Source of the DNA: Woeseiaceae bacterium
GTDB lineage: Bacteria > Pseudomonadota > Gammaproteobacteria > Steroidobacterales > Woeseiaceae
Length of the DNA stretch: 64,000 bases
Assembly (NCBI GenBank): GCA_021773115.1
Contig: JAJFKS010000006.1
Coordinates: 62,001 to 126,000 of the forward strand
Direction of reading: 5' to 3'
Shown piece by piece: positions 27,680 to 35,114 of the stretch. The notes beneath the pieces were generated by a model that saw only the letters and a list, made by a program, of their open reading frames with translations, did not search any database and was not told the origin of the DNA. The translations under genes and the position numbers were made by a program. Every line of letters starts with the position of its first letter. Position 1 is the stretch's first letter.

Positions 27680-29911
27680 CTAGTTGAAGTCAAACTCACC
27701 GACACCGTGCACCACTTTGACATCTGCAGTTCGGCCGGGCCCGTGGCATAGCTGACAGGTCTCTACACCCGAGGAAATCAGGGCGCTGTCCGCCGCCTTG
27801 GTTGCCGCGAAATCACCACCGTTTTGCAACATGTGCTGTTTCGCCAGATCACTGCTATGGCAGGCTGAACAAACTGATGAATTAGGCGACACCACAAGGT
27901 CATCGGTCGGTGATAGCAAGTCGGCACCCACATCAATAGTCGTGGCAAGAACATTCGCCGGATCGACCGGATAGTATCCGCCTTCAACGTGGCAGCCTTC
28001 GCAGTTGTTCAGGCGACCTGGATAAACAAAGTCGAAGCTATGCGGAGCGTTTCCAAATCCGCAAACCTCATACGGCTGCCCACTGACCTCGGATCCGTGC
28101 AATGCATGGATCATGTACTTCATATCGATCGAAACATCGTCGCTCCCGAATTCGACCGCACAGTTGCCCGCACGGCGATTGATATCGGTTGCATTCGGAT
28201 TGTGGCAGGTGACGCAAACCTCAGGATTGTCTGTACGATTGTTGCCGTGCATTGACAAGCTCTTATGACAGTCAGCGCACTTCGTGATTGCGACGGCGTT
28301 GCGGCGCGCGACTGGCGCCGCATCCGTAACGGCTGCGTAGGCAACAGCATTTGTTACCGCGACCCTTTCAATGACGCCGTTGACATCGACCGCCGGATGA
28401 CCATCCATCGTGACCGCCAAACTACCGGACACGCTGGCAGGCACCGGTATCGGTGACGTGACACTAAAGATGCCGCCGCCCTCAGCGACGGATGTGCCAC
28501 CACAGGCTGTCAACGGATTCATCGACAATGGCTGACCCGGCGCGGCGCCGGTATCCGTATTTGCGTAGTCACGGGTATTCCACGCGATGCCGATCGCCAG
28601 TCGACTCGCGCCACCGGCACAGGTTGTAAAGACGACGTCATTCTGAATGTCGTACGGTGCATCGCCATTGGTGGGATCTGTGACGGAGAAGCGAACGACC
28701 GGTGTTTCGCCGACACCGGTATTGCTGACGTCAACGATATTGTACTGGAATCCCTCGCTGGCGAGTGCCGCCGGTATCTCATGCGCGACTGCTGTTCTGG
28801 CATCGCCATTATTAATCGTAGCGTCCGGTCCGTGACAATCCAGGCATTGCGTATCGTCAGTGAAGGTAAAGTTTCCAGGATGCCCGCCATTCGCAAAATC
28901 GATGTCGTCGTGACATGAGCCACAAGTTTCTCGATTGGCGACCAACCGCCAGTTGCTCGCATCGGGCGTATCCGCGTCAGACTCATCGTGGCAGGTTGAG
29001 CAATTGCGGACGTCCTGCGGAAATATGACACCGGAATAGTCATGCAGCGCGCCACCGAAGCCGATAACTGAATATCCGTTCGCAAGACTTGCACCGTTGT
29101 GAATCTTGTGGATCATCACTTTCATGTCCACTTTGCCACCCCAGGCCTCGTTCACCGTATCGCCGTCAATTGAAGACGGGTTGTGGCAAGTGACACAGTA
29201 GGTCACATCCGTTCTGGCGCCACCGTGAAACTCAAGCACGTCGTGGCATGCATTGCAGGTGTCGTTGTCGACGATGTCACGGGTAAACGTTGGCACACCT
29301 CCCGCCGGAACGAAGTCGAAAATTCCATTCGAGGAATTGGGCGCCTGGCCACGAATCTCGATACCCAGCCGATGACTCTTGCTCGCGTCAAACACCGGAC
29401 CGCCGGGGTAGGCGGTTAGCGCCTGAGCAAAGGTGTATGAATAAGTGCCGTCCGCATTATCGGTGAACGTACCCGAAGTGGCCGTCTCCGTATTGGCCTG
29501 GGCATTTGGAATGCCCGCACTGTTGCGCGTCACGTAAGACTGCCATTCGCTCGATCCGCCGCTGGACAATGGCGCCGGGGACAATTGCGACAGCACGAAT
29601 CGTATATCGCCGGCGGGCAGCCCAAATAGGCCCTGGGTAAGGTCATTGCTCAGCCTGAGTTCTACCGTCGGAGCACCTCCCCCGCTGGGTACTGATACGC
29701 TGGTAACCTCAATGTTGATCGAAGTCGCGCTGTCTACGGGTACCCCGTTGCCACTCGATGGACCCGGCGGCCCCGGTGGACCTGCAGTACCCGGTGGACC
29801 GGCGGCACCTGTGGCGCCCGCGCTGCCATCGCTGCCGCTACAACCCGTTAACAAAATCGCTGAGATTATTAGGCTGGCCCAAATAGCCTGCTGACATATC
29901 CGGTAGTGCAT
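27680..29911 (-). CDS. mtrC: OmcA/MtrC-family decaheme outer-membrane lipoprotein
   Basis: A surface cytochrome of about 743 aa. The ATG at 29911, with GGGGAAA upstream, starts a lipoprotein signal peptide ending in LLTGC. After the lipidated Cys comes a short collagen-like Gly-Xaa-Pro linker (GAAGPPGTAGPPGPPGPSSG), then beta-rich domains and ten CxxCH sites in two groups of five (CNACH to CLDCH, CADCH to CQLCH), the four-domain MtrC/OmcA plan. A further cysteine pair (VFTTCAGG and LTACGG) could form a disulphide in the second beta domain. The protein would exchange electrons with extracellular metals, humics or partner cells. First gene of the operon. Confidence 0.92.
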   Translation of the reverse strand: MHYRICQQAIWASLIISAILLTGCSGSDGSAGATGAAGPPGTAGPPGPPGPSSGNGVPVDSATSINIEVTSVSVPSGGGAPTVELRLSNDLTQGLFGLPAGDIRFVLSQLSPAPLSSGGSSEWQSYVTRNSAGIPNAQANTETATSGTFTDNADGTYSYTFAQALTAYPGGPVFDASKSHRLGIEIRGQAPNSSNGIFDFVPAGGVPTFTRDIVDNDTCNACHDVLEFHGGARTDVTYCVTCHNPSSIDGDTVNEAWGGKVDMKVMIHKIHNGASLANGYSVIGFGGALHDYSGVIFPQDVRNCSTCHDESDADTPDASNWRLVANRETCGSCHDDIDFANGGHPGNFTFTDDTQCLDCHGPDATINNGDARTAVAHEIPAALASEGFQYNIVDVSNTGVGETPVVRFSVTDPTNGDAPYDIQNDVVFTTCAGGASRLAIGIAWNTRDYANTDTGAAPGQPLSMNPLTACGGTSVAEGGGIFSVTSPIPVPASVSGSLAVTMDGHPAVDVNGVIERVAVTNAVAYAAVTDAAPVARRNAVAITKCADCHKSLSMHGNNRTDNPEVCVTCHNPNATDINRRAGNCAVEFGSDDVSIDMKYMIHALHGSEVSGQPYEVCGFGNAPHSFDFVYPGRLNNCEGCHVEGGYYPVDPANVLATTIDVGADLLSPTDDLVVSPNSSVCSACHSSDLAKQHMLQNGGDFAATKAADSALISSGVETCQLCHGPGRTADVKVVHGVGEFDFN

Positions 29912-30018
29912 AGATTTCCCCGTTTGTGCGGCGCGGCGGAGCGCATTCACGCGCGTCTCTTGTGTAGTACATCTTTTAGCAGTTGCAGATGGATATTCTT
30001 ATCGTGTGAATGCACAGC

Positions 30019-30035
30019 GTAATTGCGGCAATTAC
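30019..30035. promoter_or_regulatory. Perfect 17-bp palindrome, candidate operator
   Basis: GTAATTGCGGCAATTAC: 8-bp arms around a single central G. It lies 76 bp before the plus-strand operon and about 108 bp before the mtr start, a good site for one regulator to control both. The half-site does not match a regulator I can name. Confidence 0.55.
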
Positions 30036-30081
30036 CTACAGGGATATCTGTCCGTTCGTGAAACAATCAGCTGTGGTTAGA

Positions 30082-30095
30082 TTGTCGTCAATCAA
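30082..30095. promoter_or_regulatory. Partial FNR-like site
   Basis: TTGTCGTCAATCAA matches the FNR consensus TTGAT-N4-ATCAA perfectly in the right half and at three of five positions in the left. It sits only 15 bp before the start codon, so it would act as a repressor site for the plus-strand operon, or at a distance on the mtr side. Confidence 0.25.
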
Positions 30096-30110
30096 AACAG
30101 GGTATAAGCG

Positions 30111-30719
30111 ATGCAACAAATGAGCGGAATTATTCTCTTGATTATGCTCGGCCTGCCAGGAGCCGCGTTGGCAAGCGACTTGCAGGCTACCATCGGCGCC
30201 TGCGCCGACTGTCACGGCGACAATGGCGTCAGCCGGTGGGATGACGTACCCACGATCGCTGGCATCGATGCCTTTGTTGGCTCGGAAGCACTGTTTATTT
30301 ATCGCGACAGGGAACGGCCCTGTTCCAAGTCAGACTATCGCCAGGGTGATACCGCGCGCGCCGCCACCGACATGTGCGAAATCGTCAGCCAAATCAGCGA
30401 CACTATGATTGAAGACATTGCAGCGCATTTCAGCGAGCTGCCGTTTGTTGCCGCACAGCAGGATTTCGACGCTGCCAAGGCGGCGCTTGGCCAAACAATT
30501 CACGAACAAAGCTGCGAACGCTGTCATTCGGGAGGCGGCAGCAAGGCTGACGACGAAGCCAGCATCCTCGCAGGACAATGGAGTGGCTACCTTAGAACGG
30601 CATTTGCCGAATACGCATCGGGTCAACGTGAGCAGCTTGACAAGATGAAAGCGGCTATGGACTCACTCAGCGCCGAAGATACTGATGCTTTGATTCACTA
30701 CTATGCCAGCCAGCAATGA
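30111..30719 (+). CDS. Diheme cytochrome c, like the FccA subunit of flavocytochrome c
   Basis: A periplasmic cytochrome (202 aa) with a signal peptide (IILLIMLGLPGAALAS) and two CxxCH hemes (CADCH, CERCH) in two c4-like halves. The second half (CERCHSGGGSKADDEASILAGQWSGYL and the C-terminal HYYASQQ) resembles the diheme subunit of Allochromatium flavocytochrome c sulfide dehydrogenase, as I remember it. No FccB flavoprotein is encoded nearby, so it probably serves as a stand-alone electron carrier. An extra cysteine pair (RPCSKSD, TDMCEIV) lies in the first half. It starts the operon with the NTF2-like, NapC-like and frdCAB genes and is divergent from mtrC. Confidence 0.85.
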   Translation: MQQMSGIILLIMLGLPGAALASDLQATIGACADCHGDNGVSRWDDVPTIAGIDAFVGSEALFIYRDRERPCSKSDYRQGDTARAATDMCEIVSQISDTMIEDIAAHFSELPFVAAQQDFDAAKAALGQTIHEQSCERCHSGGGSKADDEASILAGQWSGYLRTAFAEYASGQREQLDKMKAAMDSLSAEDTDALIHYYASQQ

Positions 30720-31090
30720 GCAGCGTCGCTCCCGACCGATTGGTGTTGGAGAATCTTTTCGCCGCGATTGACGCGATGGATACCGCGAGGTTTACCGATT
30801 TCTTTAAAGACGATGCACTATTCCGCTTCGGGTCAGCACCCGTAACCGCCGGCAAAGCAGCGATCGCCGAGGCGGTCAGTGAATTTTTCAGGAGCATCGC
30901 GGCCCTTCGGCACGATATTGACTTTGTGATATCCCAGGGTGACGCAATAGTTGTCGAAGGTTGTGTGACTTACACCCGACATGACGGTCGTCGTGTCGTT
31001 CTCCCTTTCGCCAACATAATCACGATGGATGGATCAAAGATCGCTAATTACAAAATCTACCTGGACATCGCGCCGCTGTATGCGGACTAA
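30716..31090 (+). CDS. NTF2/SnoaL-like small protein
   Basis: A 124-aa protein with the cone-like NTF2 fold pattern: an N-terminal helix pair (LENLFAAIDAMDTARFTDFFKDDALFRFG), an APVTAGKAAIAEAV segment and a C-terminal sheet (VVEGCVTYTRHDGRRVVLPFANIITMDGSKIANYKIYLDIAPLY). There is no signal peptide, so it is cytoplasmic. Its start overlaps the preceding stop (ATGA), so it is translationally coupled to the cytochrome gene. Members of this superfamily can be enzymes, ligand binders or structural subunits; nothing here fixes which. A role in cofactor handling or regulation for the operon is a guess. Confidence 0.8.
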   Translation: MSSVAPDRLVLENLFAAIDAMDTARFTDFFKDDALFRFGSAPVTAGKAAIAEAVSEFFRSIAALRHDIDFVISQGDAIVVEGCVTYTRHDGRRVVLPFANIITMDGSKIANYKIYLDIAPLYAD

Positions 31091-31096
31091 CCCACT

Positions 31097-31726
31097 GTGC
31101 AAGAAGACAACGTGAAAACTCCATCGAAGCTCTGGGCCAAACCCCGCAGCAAGTGGCTGCTCGGTATTCCAATCGGTGCGTTTCTGGCGTTCGCCCTGGG
31201 TGCGATTGGCCTTGGCACGACCAACTACGTATTGCATGCAAGCAGCACAACAGCGTTTTGCTACACCTGTCATTCGCATGAAAATTTCATAAAACCCGAG
31301 TATGAAGCGTCCAGCCATTTTGCCAATGCATCCGGAGTTCGAGCAACCTGCGCCGATTGCCATCTGCCGCACGACAACTGGTTCGAACTGGTCTGGACGA
31401 AAATGGTCGTATCGCTGGATGTCATTCCGGAGTTAGCGGGAAAACTGGATACTGCGGAGAAATACGAGGCTCATCGAGCCGACATGGCGCAAACGGTATG
31501 GCGACATTTCAAGGAAAATGACTCCAAATTTTGCCGTAGCTGCCACAGCATCGAGGCAATGGACCTGGCTGCGCAGAATAGAACATCAGCACGACGGCAT
31601 TCACAAGCCGAAGAAAATGGGCAGACCTGTATCGACTGCCATTACGGCATAGTTCACAAAGAACCTGAAAATGCGACTACGTTATTTGACGCAATCGCCG
31701 CCGAGTTTGCCGAACCGTCCGAATAA
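31097..31726 (+). CDS. NapC/NirT-family tetraheme quinol dehydrogenase
   Basis: A 209-aa protein with one N-terminal membrane anchor (about residues 20-45) and four CxxCH sites (CYTCH, CADCH, CRSCH, CIDCH), the NapC/NrfH/CymA plan. The last heme region (CIDCHYGIVHKEP) is typical of NapC. Such proteins oxidise quinol in the membrane and pass electrons to periplasmic partners. There is no nitrate or nitrite reductase nearby, so its partners are likely the FccA-like cytochrome and, through it, MtrA, a role like that of CymA in Shewanella. Start: GTG at 31097 or GTG at 31112. It overlaps frdC by about 56 bp. Confidence 0.9.
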   Translation: MQEDNVKTPSKLWAKPRSKWLLGIPIGAFLAFALGAIGLGTTNYVLHASSTTAFCYTCHSHENFIKPEYEASSHFANASGVRATCADCHLPHDNWFELVWTKMVVSLDVIPELAGKLDTAEKYEAHRADMAQTVWRHFKENDSKFCRSCHSIEAMDLAAQNRTSARRHSQAEENGQTCIDCHYGIVHKEPENATTLFDAIAAEFAEPSE

Positions 31727-32423
31727 GCGGCCAGTTACGGCCACCGCACACCGCGAGTTCTTGCTCGAATTATTGAGTGGCGGCAGTGGCCTGTTTCTCG
31801 CGCTCTTTATGTGGGGTCACATGTTACTGGTCGGGTCAATCCTCACCGGGCAACGGGGCTTCGACTGGATGGCCAACACGCTGGAAGACTATTACATCGC
31901 GCAACCCACCGTCATCATCATCTTTGGCCTGTTTCTGCTGCACGCGGTATTGGCCAGTCGCAAGATTCCAGCGCAATTGCGCGACCGGGCAGCGCTTAAA
32001 AAACTGGCGCGCGACTTGCGGCCGCACGAAGAATCACTGCTGTGGATCTGGCAAGTCCGGACCGGTATGGCGGTACTGGTGCTCGGAAGCTTCCATATTA
32101 TTCTTCTGGCACTCGACGTACTCACCCCGCTGTTCGGAGACCGTAGCGGGATCGAAGCGGTCACGAGTATTGCGCGGGTACGGGCGGGCCTCTGGCTGCC
32201 GTATGCCATCCTGCTGATCTGTGTCGAGTTCCATGCCAGCGTCGGACTCTATCGACTCGCCATTAAATGGGGCGGCGGCTCGCGCGTGTCGCGAAACACC
32301 CTGCGGCGAATCGAAAAACTCCTGCTTTGGTTTTTCCTGGGGCTCGGCGCTGTTGTCTTGCTGGTGCTCGCCGGCGTTGTGCCGGCACCGCTGGAGTTTC
32401 TCGTCGCAGTGGAGGCCGTTTGA
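31671..32423 (+). CDS. frdC: FrdC, diheme cytochrome b subunit of quinol:fumarate reductase (Wolinella type)
   Basis: A 250-aa five-helix membrane subunit. From memory it aligns with Wolinella FrdC: SGLFLALFMWGHMLLVGSIL, then FLLHAVLASRKIP, LGSFHIILLALD and VEFHASVGLYRLAIKWG. The four His in these segments are the expected ligands of two b hemes, and the Glu before the last His (VEFH) corresponds to the residue of the proposed E-pathway. The start overlaps the NapC-like gene by 56 bp; the first 25 residues are not conserved, so a later start is possible. It is followed by frdA with a TGATG junction. Confidence 0.9.
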   Translation: MRLRYLTQSPPSLPNRPNKRPVTATAHREFLLELLSGGSGLFLALFMWGHMLLVGSILTGQRGFDWMANTLEDYYIAQPTVIIIFGLFLLHAVLASRKIPAQLRDRAALKKLARDLRPHEESLLWIWQVRTGMAVLVLGSFHIILLALDVLTPLFGDRSGIEAVTSIARVRAGLWLPYAILLICVEFHASVGLYRLAIKWGGGSRVSRNTLRRIEKLLLWFFLGLGAVVLLVLAGVVPAPLEFLVAVEAV

Positions 32424-34348
32424 TGCGCTCAATCGAAAGTACCGATGTGCTGGTGATTGGCGGCGGACTGGCTGGAGAGCGCGCAGCGATCGAAGCTGCC
32501 GCGGCCGGGCAGAATGTCCTGATTCTGTCGCTTGTGCCGCCGCGTCGCAGCCATAGCTGCGCGGCCCAGGGCGGCATGCAGGCTGCCCTCGGCAACTGCG
32601 TAAAAGCCGAGGGCGACAATCCTTGCATTCACTACAAGGATACCGTTCGCGGTTCAGACTGGGGCGCGGACCAGGACGTTGCGCGACTGTTTGCGGAGCA
32701 GGCGCCGCGAGCAGTACGTGAACTCGCCCACATGGGCGTACCGTGGACACGCGTGCGCGGCGGAAACAACAGTTATTTCATTCGCGGCGAGCGGGTCAGT
32801 ATCGACGAGTCTGTCGACAATGACGGCCTGATCATGCATCGCGATTTCGGTGGTACCGCGAAATGGCGTGCCTGTTATGCGGCAGCCGGCACCGGTCATG
32901 CTGTGCTCTATGCGATCGATAGCGAAGTGGTGCGACTTGGCATCAATGTCAGGGACCGCGTCGAGGCTGTACAACTCATCCACGATGGTCAGCGCTGCTT
33001 TGGCGCGATTGTACGTTGTCTGCGCAGCGGCATTTTCTTTCCGGTGCTCGCCAAAGCGACCGTTATCGCGACCGGCGGGCACGGCCGAATATTTGGCCAA
33101 TACACGACAAACGCGACCATAAATGAAGGCATGGGGGCGGCGATCGCTCTGAATACCGGTGTTGTGCCGCTGGGGAACATGGAGGCCGTGCAGTTTCACC
33201 CCACCGCACTGGCGCCGAGTGGAATATTAATCACAGAAGGCTGCCGCGGCGATGGTGCCTATCTGCTGAATCGACAGCTGCAGCGCTTCATGGTGGACGC
33301 CGAGCCGGAAAAACAGGAACTCGCCAGTCGTGATGTGGTGTCGCGCCACATGGCGGTTCAAATGCGGGATGGACATGGCGTCGATACGGCGTTCGGACCG
33401 CATTTATGGCTCGACCTCCGACACCTGGGTGCCGAACACATCCGAACAAAGTTGCGTGAAGTTTTCGATATTTGCCGAGATTTTGTTGGTATTGATCCCG
33501 CTAACGAACTCATTCCCGTTCGACCCACGCAACACTATTCAATGGGCGGCATTCGCGTGAACCGTGACGGGCAGGCCTACAACCTGGGCGGCCTGTTTGC
33601 GGCCGGTGAAGCCGCGTGCTGGGATATGCACGGCTTCAACCGGCTCGGCGGCAACAGCCTGGCTGAGACTATCGTCGCAGGGCGTATCGTTGGGCAATGC
33701 GCCGCGGAGTTCGCAAAAGGCTGTCGCCTGGACGCACAACTGGACATCGCGACGGATGCCTGTGATCAGGCCGAACGGCGCGCCCGTAACTGGTTACAAC
33801 GAAGCGGTACCGGACCGAGCATCTATGCCATTCGCGACGAAATGGCGGAAACGATGATCAACCGCGTTGGCATTTTCCGGAATGGCGACGAACTGGAGCA
33901 AGCGCTTAGCGAACTTCAAGCGCAGTTGCTTGCCTGCAACGTAGCGGTACTCCGTAGTAAAGCACCCGGAATGAATCCTGAACTGACTTTCGCCCTGCGA
34001 CTCGAGAATATGCTGAAACTCGCCATCATTACCACCATGGGTGCCCTCGCTCGCACCGAAAGTCGCGGCGCACACAGCCGCACGGATTTTCCGCTTCGAG
34101 ATGACGATCGGTGGCTAAATCGCACGCTGGCCCGCTGGCCGACCGGCCGTGATGAGCCGGAACTGACTTACGAACCGGTCGGATTGCTCGACTTGCCACC
34201 GGGACACCGCGGCTATGGCGACGATTCGCGAATCCCGATGCGACGCTCAATCGATGAGTACAACGCCGAGGTCGATGGGCTGCAAAAAGCAGCGGGGCGC
34301 ATCGATTTGATGGGCGCGCAAGGCCGGACAGCAGGGAGCGCCGCGTGA
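32423..34348 (+). CDS. frdA: FrdA, flavoprotein subunit of fumarate reductase / succinate dehydrogenase
   Basis: A 641-aa flavoprotein. The FAD-binding VLVIGGGLAGERAA lies at residues 9-22, and RSHSCAAQGGMQAA carries the His for covalent FAD. Substrate-binding motifs are visible: QFHPTALAPSG, the catalytic Arg region ELASRDVVSRHMA, RPTQHYSMGG, and DMHGFNRLGGNSLAE. The track start at 32267 is inside frdC; the ATG at 32423 fits. The length and gene order C-A-B match epsilonproteobacterial fumarate reductase rather than the sdhCDAB operon. Sequence alone does not decide the direction of the reaction. Confidence 0.93.
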   Translation: MRSIESTDVLVIGGGLAGERAAIEAAAAGQNVLILSLVPPRRSHSCAAQGGMQAALGNCVKAEGDNPCIHYKDTVRGSDWGADQDVARLFAEQAPRAVRELAHMGVPWTRVRGGNNSYFIRGERVSIDESVDNDGLIMHRDFGGTAKWRACYAAAGTGHAVLYAIDSEVVRLGINVRDRVEAVQLIHDGQRCFGAIVRCLRSGIFFPVLAKATVIATGGHGRIFGQYTTNATINEGMGAAIALNTGVVPLGNMEAVQFHPTALAPSGILITEGCRGDGAYLLNRQLQRFMVDAEPEKQELASRDVVSRHMAVQMRDGHGVDTAFGPHLWLDLRHLGAEHIRTKLREVFDICRDFVGIDPANELIPVRPTQHYSMGGIRVNRDGQAYNLGGLFAAGEAACWDMHGFNRLGGNSLAETIVAGRIVGQCAAEFAKGCRLDAQLDIATDACDQAERRARNWLQRSGTGPSIYAIRDEMAETMINRVGIFRNGDELEQALSELQAQLLACNVAVLRSKAPGMNPELTFALRLENMLKLAIITTMGALARTESRGAHSRTDFPLRDDDRWLNRTLARWPTGRDEPELTYEPVGLLDLPPGHRGYGDDSRIPMRRSIDEYNAEVDGLQKAAGRIDLMGAQGRTAGSAA

Positions 34349-35094
34349 GCAAGCAAATGACATCCGTACCCCGACACCTGACCTTTGAAATATTTCGCTT
34401 CAATCCGCATGAGCCGGACGGTGAACCGCACATGCAGCGGTTCGAAATAGAAGAAACACCCTACATGTCGCTGTTCATTGCCCTGAACAAGATCCGTGAA
34501 ACTCAAGATCCCAGCCTGCAATTCGACTTTGCCTGCCGCTCGGCGATTTGCGGCTCCTGCGGCATGATGGTGAACGGCAAACCGTCACTGGGGTGCCGGA
34601 CCCTGACAGCGGACCTGCCCGAACTGATCCGACTGCAGCCATTGCCCGTGTTCAAACTGATCGGGGACTTGTCTGTCGATACCGGCGTCTGGTTTCGTGA
34701 AATGGCCCAGAGCACGGAGGCCTGGATTCACGCCAAAGAAGCTTTCGACCCGCAGGCCGATGAACAACGCATGGATGACGAACTCGCGAATACTTTGTAC
34801 GAAAGTGATCGTTGCATCGAATGCGGATGTTGCGTTGCCGCTTGTGGCGTAGCTCGCATTACAAAAGACTTCAAGGGTCCGGCCGGCCTGAATCGTATTG
34901 CACGCTTTATGATGGATCCGCGTGACGAGCGTGGCGATCAAGACTGGTTCGAGGTCATCGCCAACAAAGACGGTGTATTTGCTTGCCTCGGCATGATGGC
35001 CTGTCACGACATCTGTCCGAAGGAACTGCCTCTGCTCGAGGTTTACGCCTATCTGCGCCGTAAGGCACTCACGACAAAGTCCCGAGACGACTAG
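34345..35094 (+). CDS. frdB: FrdB, iron-sulfur subunit of fumarate reductase
   Basis: A 249-aa protein with the three expected clusters: [2Fe-2S] in CRSAICGSCGMMVNGKPSLGC, [4Fe-4S] in CIECGCCVAAC, and the [3Fe-4S]/[4Fe-4S] remainder in CLGMMACHDICPKELP. It wires FrdA to the FrdC hemes. It overlaps frdA by 4 bp and is the last gene of the operon. Its TAG stop lies inside a perfect palindrome shared with the stop of the converging CBS gene. Confidence 0.93.
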   Translation: MSKQMTSVPRHLTFEIFRFNPHEPDGEPHMQRFEIEETPYMSLFIALNKIRETQDPSLQFDFACRSAICGSCGMMVNGKPSLGCRTLTADLPELIRLQPLPVFKLIGDLSVDTGVWFREMAQSTEAWIHAKEAFDPQADEQRMDDELANTLYESDRCIECGCCVAACGVARITKDFKGPAGLNRIARFMMDPRDERGDQDWFEVIANKDGVFACLGMMACHDICPKELPLLEVYAYLRRKALTTKSRDD

Positions 35095-35114
35095 TGCCTG
35101 TTAACAGGCACTAG
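35091..35114. terminator. 24-bp perfect palindrome holding both convergent stop codons
   Basis: Arms CTAGTGCCTG and CAGGCACTAG flank a TTAA centre, so the whole 24 bp is a perfect palindrome. The frdB stop (TAG, 35092-35094) and the CBS gene stop (TAG on the minus strand, 35113-35111) are mirror images inside it. The hairpin forms in both transcripts and probably acts as a bidirectional end point, although neither side has a real T-run. Confidence 0.6.

Larger units (their letters stand above)
29951..30110. promoter_or_regulatory. Divergent control region between mtr and fccA-like/frd operons
   Basis: This roughly 160-bp gap must hold the promoters of both operons. It contains a perfect 17-bp palindrome (30019-30035) and a partial FNR-like site (30082-30095). 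I could not identify convincing -10/-35 pairs in either direction, which suggests activator-dependent or otherwise weak promoters. Confidence 0.55.

Noticed and set aside
27680-29950. Collagen-like protein reading of the mtrC N-terminus
   Set aside because: The triplet run is only a short linker between a lipobox and a decaheme cytochrome, not a collagen gene.
32034-32750. 238-aa minus-strand ORF across the frdC/frdA junction
   Set aside because: Antisense shadow over two well-supported overlapping genes.
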